A DNA stretch of 8,215 nucleotides from Alphaproteobacteria bacterium (GTDB lineage Bacteria > Pseudomonadota > Alphaproteobacteria > Puniceispirillales > Puniceispirillaceae), in contig JAACDT010000315.1 of the NCBI GenBank assembly GCA_009936885.1, positions 1 to 8,215 of the forward strand, written 5' to 3'. The notes below the pieces were generated by a model. The model searched no databases and had not been told where the DNA came from. It saw nothing but the letters and a program-made list of their open reading frames with translations. The position numbers were made by a program, and so were the translations under genes. Shown in pieces: positions 1 to 5,943 of the stretch (positions within the stretch are counted from its first letter, which is position 1; each line of letters opens with the position of its first letter).

Positions 1-217
1 ATTGTGAATTTAATATGGTCATATCATCATTATGAGCAAATATGGCATCTCCCATAAAATTAGAAATCTCTACTGAGTTCTCAAAGATGGGAACAATAGC
101 ATCAAATAAATCTTTCAGGATTCCATTAGCATGCTCCAGCTCTGTATCCGCCAGAAAACGAGTATATCCAGAAATATCGGCAATAACCAAAAACCCTTTT
201 CTTGACTCTGATAACAT
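1..217 (-). CDS. class III nucleotide-cyclase-like protein (DUF2652 type), N-terminal part
   Basis: My translation of the minus strand gives 72 codons starting MLSESRKGFLVIADISGYTR; the rest lies beyond the left edge. The opening FLVIADISGYTRFL and the later NFMGDAIFA match the first and second metal-binding segments of class III adenylate/guanylate cyclase domains, with candidate metal-binding aspartates D14 and D57. The pattern is closest to the DUF2652 branch, whose members often read FLxIADISGYTxFL and KLEGDAVFAY. The position usually occupied by Lys just before the second motif (KxxGD) is Asn53 here, so classical ATP selectivity cannot be assumed. The ATG at 215-217 is preferred because it directly precedes the conserved block. 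A GTG one codon upstream and a TTG four codons upstream are also in frame before a TGA. The purine-rich GGGGTGGG stretch sits very close to the ATG and is a doubtful ribosome site. The family is clear; enzymatic activity is not established. Confidence 0.8.
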   Translation of the reverse strand, partial: MLSESRKGFLVIADISGYTRFLADTELEHANGILKDLFDAIVPIFENSVEISNFMGDAIFAHNDDMTILNSQ

Positions 218-412
218 CACCCACCCCAATCATAAAAATTTACAAACATAACAATAATCCATACAGCAATAACAAATAGACCAAAATATGAATAATAACT
301 AATTTATTAAATTCTATACTGCAAAAAAAATAGACAGCTATTGCATGAGCAAACCAGACTTTATCTTGTTGAGTTATGCCATTCTTAATTTTACTATCTG
401 CTAATCTTATCT
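218..412. other. intergenic region between two minus-strand genes
   Basis: About 195 bp of very AT-rich sequence separates the oxidoreductase stop from the cyclase-like start, so the two same-strand genes are probably not tightly coupled. It holds a weak terminator-like hairpin (329-342, listed separately). I see no open frame with coding character and no clear promoter. Confidence 0.6.
323..342 (-). terminator. weak candidate terminator after the Gfo/Idh/MocA gene
   Basis: Read on the minus strand, a 5-bp stem AATAG/CTATT with a 4-nt loop runs directly into a tract of eight T residues. The stem is short and AT-rich, so this is a weak intrinsic-terminator candidate. It lies about 70 nt downstream of the oxidoreductase stop codon. 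Confidence 0.3.
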
Positions 413-1561
413 CTAAAAATACTGCTGAAGATTATTCAGATCCTGGGGTATCTCGAGGATACCGCCTGTTTTGGCAGCATAGTCAATCGCCATACATATA
501 GCCAGATTCTCATGCCCCTCTTTGGCAGTAGTATGAGGCGTTTTGGCACCTGTAAGCAGACGATGAAACCAAGAGAATGTCTCTTCTCTTATGGGGCCCC
601 ACATCTCGCTCTGGCTCCTTTGACCAAAAGGAATACTTGTTAGGAAATCAACATTTCTATTTTGCCTATTTGATTTTAAATCAATTTGGGCATCACGCTT
701 ATATCCAGGGGGTTGATAGTGGTTGCTTGCGAGTATTACCTCTTTGTGCATATCATCAATTTCAATGACGCCGTCTGTTCCTATCAGGCCAATCTGCATT
801 CCATATACGCCGCCAGGCCAATTTTCTGGTGCAGCCCAGCTGTGGGCGACCGAAAGCAGCGTATCATTGTTAAACTCTATCACTGCCATTGTTGTATCTT
901 TACTACCTGAACTGCCAAAAATCTTATCAGTAGAGCGTGCGAAAATGGATTTTGGTTTTATGTCACCCATCAGCCAAAAACACATATCAAGCATATGAGT
1001 GCCGCTTGTAACAATTGGCGTGATATTACGATGGTCATTGGCTCTTGATAAAACCATGTTTGCAATTGTACGATTTAGCATTCCCTTTGCGGTAACAGAG
1101 GTAACATGGCCAATTTGATTGGTATCAAGCTTCTCTTTGACGACAAGAAAGCGCTGTCTGAAACGCTGTGTATATCCCATCACAGCATCAATCCCTGCAG
1201 CCGCAATCTGATTGGATAACTCGATAGATTGGGCAAAATCCACAGCAAGTGGTTTTTCAATAAAAATAGATAAATTTCGTTCTATTGCCAGTAATACTGG
1301 CGCGTAATGGGCAGTTTCGTTCGTTGCAATAATAACGGCATTTACTTCAGAGCGGGATAGCAACTCTGCAGCATCACTTGTTACAAAATCAGCCTGAATT
1401 TCATCTGCCAGAAGCTGTGCTCGTTCTCTATTTATATCACAAACGCCTATCCATTCAACGCCTGGATAAATCCGTGCAAATTCTGCTCTCGCTCTTCCAA
1501 TATCTCCGCTTCCGATTATTGCTAACCCTATTTTTGACACTAATTTCTTAACAGACATCAT
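413..1561 (-). CDS. Gfo/Idh/MocA family NAD(P)-dependent oxidoreductase
   Basis: A 382-aa protein of normal length for this family, which oxidises or reduces sugars, inositols and related hydroxylated compounds with NAD(P). The N-terminal Rossmann fold (residues about 10-125) has the dinucleotide loop GSGDIG at 17-22, an acidic D42 at the end of the second strand (VCDINRE), and the hallmark FIEKPLA with EKP at 102-104. The C-terminal substrate-binding part includes GYTQRF (129-134) and SGTHMLD at 186-192, where H189 and D192 match the family's GxHxxD catalytic pattern. Lys103 of EKP is also present, so the enzyme should be active. The substrate cannot be read from sequence. The start is supported by a GGAG 6 nt upstream of the first of two consecutive ATGs. 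It is divergent from a pair of EamA permeases, which hints at a shared small-metabolite role, but that is inference. Confidence 0.93.
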   Translation of the reverse strand: MMSVKKLVSKIGLAIIGSGDIGRARAEFARIYPGVEWIGVCDINRERAQLLADEIQADFVTSDAAELLSRSEVNAVIIATNETAHYAPVLLAIERNLSIFIEKPLAVDFAQSIELSNQIAAAGIDAVMGYTQRFRQRFLVVKEKLDTNQIGHVTSVTAKGMLNRTIANMVLSRANDHRNITPIVTSGTHMLDMCFWLMGDIKPKSIFARSTDKIFGSSGSKDTTMAVIEFNNDTLLSVAHSWAAPENWPGGVYGMQIGLIGTDGVIEIDDMHKEVILASNHYQPPGYKRDAQIDLKSNRQNRNVDFLTSIPFGQRSQSEMWGPIREETFSWFHRLLTGAKTPHTTAKEGHENLAICMAIDYAAKTGGILEIPQDLNNLQQYF

Positions 1562-1851
1562 ATCGCTCCATCACACACACTAAAATAAACGTTATTACCT
1601 GATAGCCAGAAAAGGATTAAAGTGCTTCTTAAATTTAAAAAATTATCCGAGTATTTAGCAATATCACAAAGATTTAAATAAAATTAGCGTCCTTTTCTGG
1701 AAACAATATTTTCAGATCGTTACAAATCCATACATCATAAATACACATAACATTTTGCTGGCATTTCTAAATAAGTCACACTTTAACGAACCTTTATGTG
1801 GTATGAGTGGTTTAAATACTGGCCGAGTGCTGTGTTTTCAAGCTTGAGCAA
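1562..1851. other. divergent intergenic region, oxidoreductase / EamA permeases
   Basis: These 290 bp must hold the control elements of both divergent units. The sequence is AT-rich with no coding-like frame. The clearest structure is a perfect 11-bp inverted repeat (1606-1616 and 1690-1700). A loose CACATAA / TTATGTG pair also occurs near 1744-1800. I could not pick out a convincing -35/-10 pair for either direction. Confidence 0.6.
1606..1700. repeat. 11-bp perfect inverted repeat, arms 73 bp apart
   Basis: CCAGAAAAGGA at 1606-1616 is the exact reverse complement of TCCTTTTCTGG at 1690-1700. The arms flank the middle of the divergent promoter region, so they could be paired operator half-sites bound across a DNA loop, or the feet of a long-loop hairpin in a leader. 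No regulator gene sits next to it in this window. The match itself is certain; a function is only inferred. Confidence 0.5.
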
Positions 1852-2763
1852 ATGAGTACATCGTTTTCCCTTAATCTATCTGCGAGTGCCGGAATGTCTT
1901 TATCTATAACTGATTCAATGAAGGCTGGGGTTTGGATGCTTGGGGCTGTTATAAGCTTTAGTCTAATGGCAATCGCTGGAAGAGAATTAGCAGGAGAGTT
2001 AGATAGCTTTAAGATTATGCTCTGGCGCTCTCTTGCTGGCATATTTATCGTGTTAGCAATTGCTTGGCGATTTAATACGTTAAATCAAATAAAATTTGAT
2101 AATCTAAAACTTCATACAATCAGGAATGTTAGTCACTTTTTTGGTCAAACATTATGGTACTTTGCGGTTACAAAAGTAACCCTTGCTCAACTTTTTGCAT
2201 TTGAATTCACAGCACCTTTATGGGTTGCTCTGATTGCGCCCTTATTTTTACAAGAGACCTTAACCAAAACCAAATTCCTGTCGATTTTTATTGGTTTTAT
2301 CGGCATATTAATGATTGCCCGTCCTGAAGCAACAGGCCTATCGGCAGGCATGCTGTCAGCTATATTTTGTGCCGTTGGTTTTGCAGGAAGCATTCTTGCA
2401 ACCAAGCTATTAACCAGCACCCAATCCGTTACATGCATTTTATTTTGGCTAACTGTTATGCAATTCGTCATGAGTATTGTTTGTGCTGGTTTTGATGGTA
2501 TTATATCACTTCCTAATACCACAAATCTGCATTGGGTTGTTGTTATTAGCGTTGGCGGGTTAACCGCTCATTTTTGCATTACAACAGCGCTTACTCTGGC
2601 ACCTGCATCTATTGTTGCTCCGTTAGAGTTTCTACGTCTGCCACTTATATCAGTGGTTGGCTATTTTGTTTATGCAGAGGCGTTATCACTATTTATATTA
2701 GGTGGCGCGATATTAATCGTTGGGGCAAATATAGTAAATCTCAGAAAAGCGGAAACAGGGTAG
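1852..2763 (+). CDS. EamA/DMT-superfamily permease (first of a tandem pair)
   Basis: A 303-aa integral inner-membrane protein with about ten hydrophobic segments arranged as two EamA repeats (about residues 27-156 and 164-297), the layout of drug/metabolite transporters of the RhaT/YdcZ/RarD type. Repeat one ends with the typical run QETLTKTKFLSIFIGFIGIL then ARP (134-158), and repeat two contains APLEFLRLPLISVVGYFVY (256-274) and the closing GGAILIVGANI. Such carriers usually move amino acids, nucleosides or other small metabolites; the substrate here is unknown. The start is uncertain: the first 22 residues are polar and unconserved-looking. Met15 (1894) and Met23 (1918, MKAGVWMLG) are credible alternatives, and none of the three has a strong ribosome site. 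The stop lies 3 bp before the next permease, so the two are almost certainly cotranscribed. Confidence 0.9.
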   Translation: MSTSFSLNLSASAGMSLSITDSMKAGVWMLGAVISFSLMAIAGRELAGELDSFKIMLWRSLAGIFIVLAIAWRFNTLNQIKFDNLKLHTIRNVSHFFGQTLWYFAVTKVTLAQLFAFEFTAPLWVALIAPLFLQETLTKTKFLSIFIGFIGILMIARPEATGLSAGMLSAIFCAVGFAGSILATKLLTSTQSVTCILFWLTVMQFVMSIVCAGFDGIISLPNTTNLHWVVVISVGGLTAHFCITTALTLAPASIVAPLEFLRLPLISVVGYFVYAEALSLFILGGAILIVGANIVNLRKAETG

Positions 2764-2766
2764 AAT

Positions 2767-3642
2767 ATGTCAACTTACAATAGAACATCTCTTGGTATAT
2801 TCTTATTTGTTGGGGCTGTTAGTATCAATGCTGTGAAAGATGGTATCTCAAAATTATTATCCGCAGAAATCACACCTGTTACATTTTTATCTATCCAATA
2901 TATGTTTCTGGTAATCCTCTTATCGATCCCAATAACCTTATATTTCGGGAGACGCGCCCTTATTCCGCCTCGACTTTGGCTTCAGCTTTTGCGCGGCGGA
3001 TCTGCGTGTCTTGGCGTTGGTTTTTATTACTGGTCAGTGCATTTTATCCATATAGCAGACGCTATTGCAGTGGTATTTGTCTCACCACTGATTGTGACTA
3101 CCCTATCTCCTTTGTTGCTGGGTGAACGGCCTCTTGGTGCAAGACGAATTATGGCTGTCCTAATTGGCTTTATAGGCGTAATTATTATTTTACAACCAAG
3201 CTTTACTGGGCAAACACCGGGTTATCTCATAGCGCTTGGATCTGGATTTTTCATATCCTTCTTCTACCTTTTGAATCGAAAATTATCCCAAGAAAGCCCG
3301 CTTATTTGTAGTGTTTTCCATACCGCTCTTTGTGCCTCGCTTTTTCTACTGCCATTGGTTTTTTTCTACGCAAGTCCAATACATCAATCACAGCTACCCC
3401 TATTAGCAAGTTTTGCCATTTTTTCTGCATTTGGCCAAATTGGAATGATTGCGGCCTTCAGACTAGCTGCGGCAAATATCATTTCTCCATTTATATATGC
3501 CCAAATAATTGCAGCGACAGCTGTTGGATATTATCTTTTCGGTGCCATTCCAGACAAAATGACATGGTTTGGTATCTTGATAATCGTCGGCGCAGGAATT
3601 TATATCGCGCTTCGGGAAATTAAACTTGAGAAAAATAATTAA
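2767..3642 (+). CDS. EamA/DMT-superfamily permease (second of a tandem pair)
   Basis: A 291-aa inner-membrane protein with about ten hydrophobic segments in two EamA repeats (about residues 9-143 and 152-284). The strongest family signature is LLLGERPLGARRIMAVLIGF at 116-135 followed by IGVIIILQP, the usual end of the first repeat. The second repeat ends FGILIIVGAGIYIALRE. The ATG is preceded by AGGG at 2757-2760 with 6-nt spacing, inside the tail of the previous gene, so translation is likely coupled. The two proteins share the fold but differ clearly in residue detail, so this is an old pair rather than a recent duplication. They could act independently or as a heteromer. Substrate and direction are unknown. 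Confidence 0.92.
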   Translation: MSTYNRTSLGIFLFVGAVSINAVKDGISKLLSAEITPVTFLSIQYMFLVILLSIPITLYFGRRALIPPRLWLQLLRGGSACLGVGFYYWSVHFIHIADAIAVVFVSPLIVTTLSPLLLGERPLGARRIMAVLIGFIGVIIILQPSFTGQTPGYLIALGSGFFISFFYLLNRKLSQESPLICSVFHTALCASLFLLPLVFFYASPIHQSQLPLLASFAIFSAFGQIGMIAAFRLAAANIISPFIYAQIIAATAVGYYLFGAIPDKMTWFGILIIVGAGIYIALREIKLEKNN

Positions 3643-3736
3643 ATAATTAATGTCTAATTGTAGTCCATAAATGCCGCTGCATCAGTATAAAATAAAACAA
3701 AATAAAGCATAACACATAATTGGAATAGGAATTAAA
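3643..3736. other. short intergenic region before the cytochrome gene
   Basis: These 94 bp of AT-rich sequence include TATAAA at 3686-3691, a possible -10 element without a good -35 partner, and the AGGA ribosome site of the cytochrome gene at 3727-3730. No terminator hairpin for the permease pair is evident. Confidence 0.4.
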
Positions 3737-4174
3737 ATGATACGCGTCTTTTTAACATTACTAACCACATTAATATTGGTTTTTTCTGCAGCATCATATG
3801 CACATAAGGACGCACCAGGTATTGTAAAAGAACGTATGGATTTGTTCAAAAAGAGCCAACAAGATATCAAAGCTTTATACGCTTCCATCAGAAGTGATGA
3901 ATTAGAAGATATAAGGACAAACGCTGTAGCATTAGCACAATGGGGCGTTGTTATGCCTGACTATTTCCCAGAAGGAAGCGGCGGCGGTGTGTCTGAGGCA
4001 TCTGCAGAAATTTGGAAGGATTTTGACGGCTTCAAAGATGCTGCAAAAACATTCGAATTAGCGGCCCTATCAGTGGTTGCCGCGGTTGACCAAGGTGATA
4101 AAGAAGCCATAATCTCCGCTGCAAAATCCGTTGGCGACAGCTGTAAATCCTGTCATCGGAAATTTAGAAATTAA
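3737..4174 (+). CDS. periplasmic cytochrome c'/c-556 family protein
   Basis: A 145-aa class II c-type cytochrome, the normal length for this family. Residues 1-22 form a Sec signal peptide (positively charged start, hydrophobic core LTLLTTLILVFSAAS, likely cleavage after SYA before His23). The mature part reads as a four-helix bundle, and the single haem site CKSCH sits near the C terminus (C136, C139, axial H140) as expected. Met34 in the first mature helix (KERMDLFKKSQQDIKAL) occupies the place where low-spin cytochrome c-556 types have their sixth haem ligand, so c-556 is possible; a five-coordinate, NO-binding c' type is the alternative. AGGA at 3727-3730, 6 nt before the ATG, supports the start. 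It stands alone, with no cytochrome b partner beside it, so its electron partner is unknown. Confidence 0.9.
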   Translation: MIRVFLTLLTTLILVFSAASYAHKDAPGIVKERMDLFKKSQQDIKALYASIRSDELEDIRTNAVALAQWGVVMPDYFPEGSGGGVSEASAEIWKDFDGFKDAAKTFELAALSVVAAVDQGDKEAIISAAKSVGDSCKSCHRKFRN

Positions 4175-4213
4175 CGCTCTATAACGCTAATAATAATATT
4201 TCTCAAATCTACT

Positions 4214-4259
4214 AGGCTAATTAGCCTTGCCTGATATGGCTGGCAATCGTTGTTTTTTC
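4214..4259 (+). terminator. candidate terminator after the cytochrome gene
   Basis: A perfect 14-bp palindrome AGGCTAATTAGCCT (4214-4227) can fold as a 5-bp stem with AATT loop. A second possible stem TTGCC/GGCAA (4227-4231 with 4242-4246) follows, and then a T-rich tract TTGTTTTTT (4250-4258). The second stem leading into the T tract is the more likely intrinsic terminator, 53 bp past the cytochrome stop. Both stems are short, so confidence is modest. Confidence 0.4.
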
Positions 4260-4364
4260 TTATTGGAAATATAATTAATTCAATATGTTAATAATTTTAT
4301 GCAGAAAAAAAATATTATTATAGAAAAAACAGATCCACCCTAAAGCCTAATCCGTATAATTAAA

Positions 4365-4413
4365 TGTCCCTTAGATGAGTATAACTAGCCGGTCCCAACT
4401 CACCTGAGGGACA
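4365..4413. repeat. strong imperfect inverted repeat / hairpin of unknown role
   Basis: The left arm 4365-4380 (TGTCCCTTAGATGAGT) pairs with the right arm 4398-4413 (ACTCACCTGAGGGACA) over 16 positions. There is one G-T wobble and one A/C mismatch, and the loop is 17 nt. It is much stronger than its AT-rich surroundings. Neither strand has a proper T tract straight after it, so it is not a textbook terminator. It could be part of a small RNA, a processing or stability element in the 3' end of either convergent transcript, or the remnant of a mobile element. No target-site duplication is visible around it. Confidence 0.65.
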
Positions 4414-4485
4414 CACTCGCCAATGTCACGAGGATAATCTCCCCCACATATACACCCCTAGAATAATCAATGAATGGCTCGATGA

Positions 4486-4502
4486 AATGTCTATCAGACA
4501 TT
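4486..4502 (-). terminator. small hairpin just after the minus-strand unit
   Basis: AATGTCT and AGACATT form a perfect 7-bp stem with a 3-nt loop, 4 nt beyond the stop codon of the small membrane protein on the minus strand. Only three T residues follow (TTTCATC), so it would be a weak terminator. It may instead protect the 3' end of the message. Confidence 0.35.
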
Positions 4503-4506
4503 ATTG

Positions 4507-4710
4507 TTAAAAAGGCGTAATGGAAACACATAAATCAGCAATAAATCCAACTAAATCTGGAGATCTTGCGATGAATGGCAATGCTGCTATAGCAATAAAG
4601 ACAAGTACTATCCAGATAAACCAGACTGTTCTGTCGTCATAAGAAATAGCCTCAATGCTATCTTGTGCCTCTTTTTCATGTTGAGACTGATTACCAAGTT
4701 TAGAGCGCAT
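4507..4710 (-). CDS. small single-pass membrane protein, unrecognised
   Basis: A 67-aa protein that I do not recognise. Residues 1-27 are polar and charged (MRSKLGNQSQHEKEAQDSIE...), residues about 28-48 (VWFIWIVLVFIAIAALPFIA) form one clear transmembrane helix, and a short mildly hydrophobic tail ends in SITPF. Its start lies inside the end of the DUF2237 gene (11-bp overlap in another frame), the arrangement of translationally coupled genes. An AGGA about 11 nt before the ATG is a rather distant ribosome site. Reality as a gene rests on the overlap, the clean membrane segment and the hairpin after its stop. Its context suggests association with the acyltransferase unit at the inner membrane, which is inference. 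It does not match the aa3-oxidase subunit IV pattern that short alphaproteobacterial membrane proteins sometimes show. Confidence 0.6.
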   Translation of the reverse strand: MRSKLGNQSQHEKEAQDSIEAISYDDRTVWFIWIVLVFIAIAALPFIARSPDLVGFIADLCVSITPF

Positions 4711-5083
4711 GTTCGATGAGATCCTTTAAGGATACAAGGCTAAGGGTTTTATAGTTCGATGCCTTCAAATTTACTTTAGGAGCAACGCCCGCTAACCTTG
4801 CCTCCTCCCATCTTGCTGCACACAGGCACCAATAATCACCAGCCTTTAAACCAGCAAAATCAAATTTAGGACGCGGTGTGGATAAATCATTTCCCGCTTG
4901 TTTGCTAAATGTTAAAAAAGCATCATTCATTAGTGCACACACTGTATGAATGCCTGCGTCCGCACTATCGGTATGACAACATCCATCTCTGAAATAGCCT
5001 GTTAGGGGCTCAAGAGAACAGGTCTCTAACAGGCCTCCAAGCACATTTCTTTGAGAGCCACCAAATGGGCTTTCTCCATCCAT
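4700..5083 (-). CDS. DUF2237 family protein
   Basis: A 127-aa soluble protein with no signal peptide, full length for the DUF2237 (COG3651) family. Recognisable conserved blocks are NVLGGLLETCSLEPLTGYFR at 13-32, DGCCHT at 33-38, GIHTVCALM (44-52), GNDLSTPRP (63-71), FAGLKAGDYWCLCAARWEEA (75-94) and AGVAPKVNLKAS (98-109). Conserved cysteines (C34, C35, C49, C85, C87) and histidines suggest metal binding or a redox role, but no biochemical function is known to me. It begins 1 bp after the stop of the plsC-like gene, with AAAGAGAA just upstream as the likely ribosome site, and overlaps the following small membrane gene. It is therefore the middle of a three-gene unit. Confidence 0.9.
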   Translation of the reverse strand: MDGESPFGGSQRNVLGGLLETCSLEPLTGYFRDGCCHTDSADAGIHTVCALMNDAFLTFSKQAGNDLSTPRPKFDFAGLKAGDYWCLCAARWEEARLAGVAPKVNLKASNYKTLSLVSLKDLIEHAL

Positions 5084-5084
5084 T

Positions 5085-5795
5085 TTAAATTCTCTTTTTT
5101 TCTAGCTCAGCGCATTTATCTTCAATGTCACTTTTTAATTTTGCCATAAATTCTTTTCGTGGCAAACCTGTTTTAATTGGTAACATAAATATCACATCTA
5201 TAATTCCTGGATTTTTGAGAAATCTTTTATTTAGCCAGTAACGTCCCGAATTCAATGCAACTGGGATAACAGGAATTGATAGTGCTTGATATAATGAAAA
5301 AACACCTATTTGATAGGGTGTTGTATTATCGCACGGCTCAACTCTGGTACCTTGCGGAAAAATCAGAATGGACCTGCCTGTATGTTTTGCTAAGAGCGCT
5401 TCTTCCTGTAGTTTTTTTATTGCGCGCATTCCAGCTGATCTATCAACAGCAATACATCCGGCACGCTTCATAAATTGACCTACTATCGGAATTGATAATA
5501 ATTCTTTTTTTAATACCACAATAGGGCTATCTAATTGCCAGTATAAAATCAAAGTCTCCCATGCAGATTGGTGTTTGACCGCATAGATAACCTGCTCAGA
5601 TTTTGCAATATCTCCCTTAATAGAAAAACCAATCGGGATGATAGAGAGACATAAATGAACACAGCGCCCCCAGAGTGAGCCTATTTTAGAGGCATATCTG
5701 ACTGGCATTAATAAAATAGGAAGGCTCAAAACACCTATCAAGGTAGTAGAACTATAAAAAAACACTGAAAATAACACAGAGCGAAAAAAATTCAT
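5085..5795 (-). CDS. plsC: 1-acyl-sn-glycerol-3-phosphate acyltransferase (PlsC-like)
   Basis: A 236-aa member of the lysophosphatidate acyltransferase family, which adds the second acyl chain to make phosphatidic acid at the cytoplasmic face of the inner membrane. Length is normal. One or two N-terminal hydrophobic segments (about 7-31 and 45-58) anchor it. Motif I reads KHQSAWET (74-81), that is HX4E (H75, E80) in place of the usual HX4D. Motif II region is GCIAVDRS (113-120), motif III is FPQGTR (146-151, usually FPEGTR) and motif IV is IPVIPVALNSG (174-184). The HX4E and FPQGTR variants occur in alphaproteobacterial relatives, so activity is likely. Acting on another lysolipid is possible. 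It is first in a tight unit with the DUF2237 and small membrane genes. The start has no clear ribosome site upstream. Confidence 0.9.
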   Translation of the reverse strand: MNFFRSVLFSVFFYSSTTLIGVLSLPILLMPVRYASKIGSLWGRCVHLCLSIIPIGFSIKGDIAKSEQVIYAVKHQSAWETLILYWQLDSPIVVLKKELLSIPIVGQFMKRAGCIAVDRSAGMRAIKKLQEEALLAKHTGRSILIFPQGTRVEPCDNTTPYQIGVFSLYQALSIPVIPVALNSGRYWLNKRFLKNPGIIDVIFMLPIKTGLPRKEFMAKLKSDIEDKCAELEKKRI

Positions 5796-5943
5796 GATAA
5801 CTAGGTAGCGAGTTTAAGCCTCACAAGCAAGTCCGCACGCCTAACTCGATTAAACCTGAATTCAATATATTTCTATCTCTTAACAGGTTATTATGAAGTT
5901 TTAAGTCAGTTGCTTTTTTAGATTAGGAATTTTAAATAAACCA
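5796..5943. other. divergent intergenic region, plsC-like gene / 115-aa protein
   Basis: These 148 bp must contain both promoters. CGAGTT at about 5809-5814 and AACTCG at about 5843-5848 form a short inverted repeat near the plsC side. Minus-strand TATATT near 5867-5872 is a possible -10 for plsC without a good -35. Nothing stronger is visible. Confidence 0.35.

Larger units (their letters stand above)
4175..4506. other. 332-bp gene-free region with hairpins
   Basis: The stretch lies between convergent units, the cytochrome gene from the left and the plsC-like unit from the right. It holds a palindrome and terminator candidate (4214-4259), a very AT-rich segment (about 4250-4330), a strong 16-bp imperfect hairpin (4365-4413) and a small hairpin next to the stop of the small membrane protein (4486-4502). 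Short open stretches exist around 4436-4506 but none has a start, ribosome site or recognisable family. Confidence 0.6.

Noticed and set aside
42..251. Plus-strand open frame of 69 codons
   Set aside because: It is antisense to the cyclase-like gene, whose minus-strand translation carries clear family motifs; this frame has none.
577..998. Several plus-strand open frames inside the oxidoreductase gene
   Set aside because: They lie antisense to a full-length Gfo/Idh/MocA protein with intact motifs and show no recognisable domain or ribosome site.
1744..1800. CACATAA / TTATGTG inverted pair as an operator
   Set aside because: Only 7 bp match across a loop of more than 40 nt in AT-rich sequence, which is easily expected by chance.
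1812..2522. Minus-strand open frames under the first permease
   Set aside because: They are antisense to an obvious EamA protein and lack family resemblance.
3682..3888. Minus-strand 68-codon frame overlapping the cytochrome start
   Set aside because: It is antisense to the signal peptide and first helix of the cytochrome, with no start support or motif.
4365..4413. Integron attC site or CRISPR-like repeat
   Set aside because: The palindrome lacks the paired RYYYAAC/GTTRRRY core sites, there is no integrase nearby, and the unit is not repeated in tandem.
4374..4506. Small protein gene in the gene-free region, for instance from the ATG at 4375
   Set aside because: That frame closes after about ten codons, and the longer open piece further on has no start codon, ribosome site or family match.
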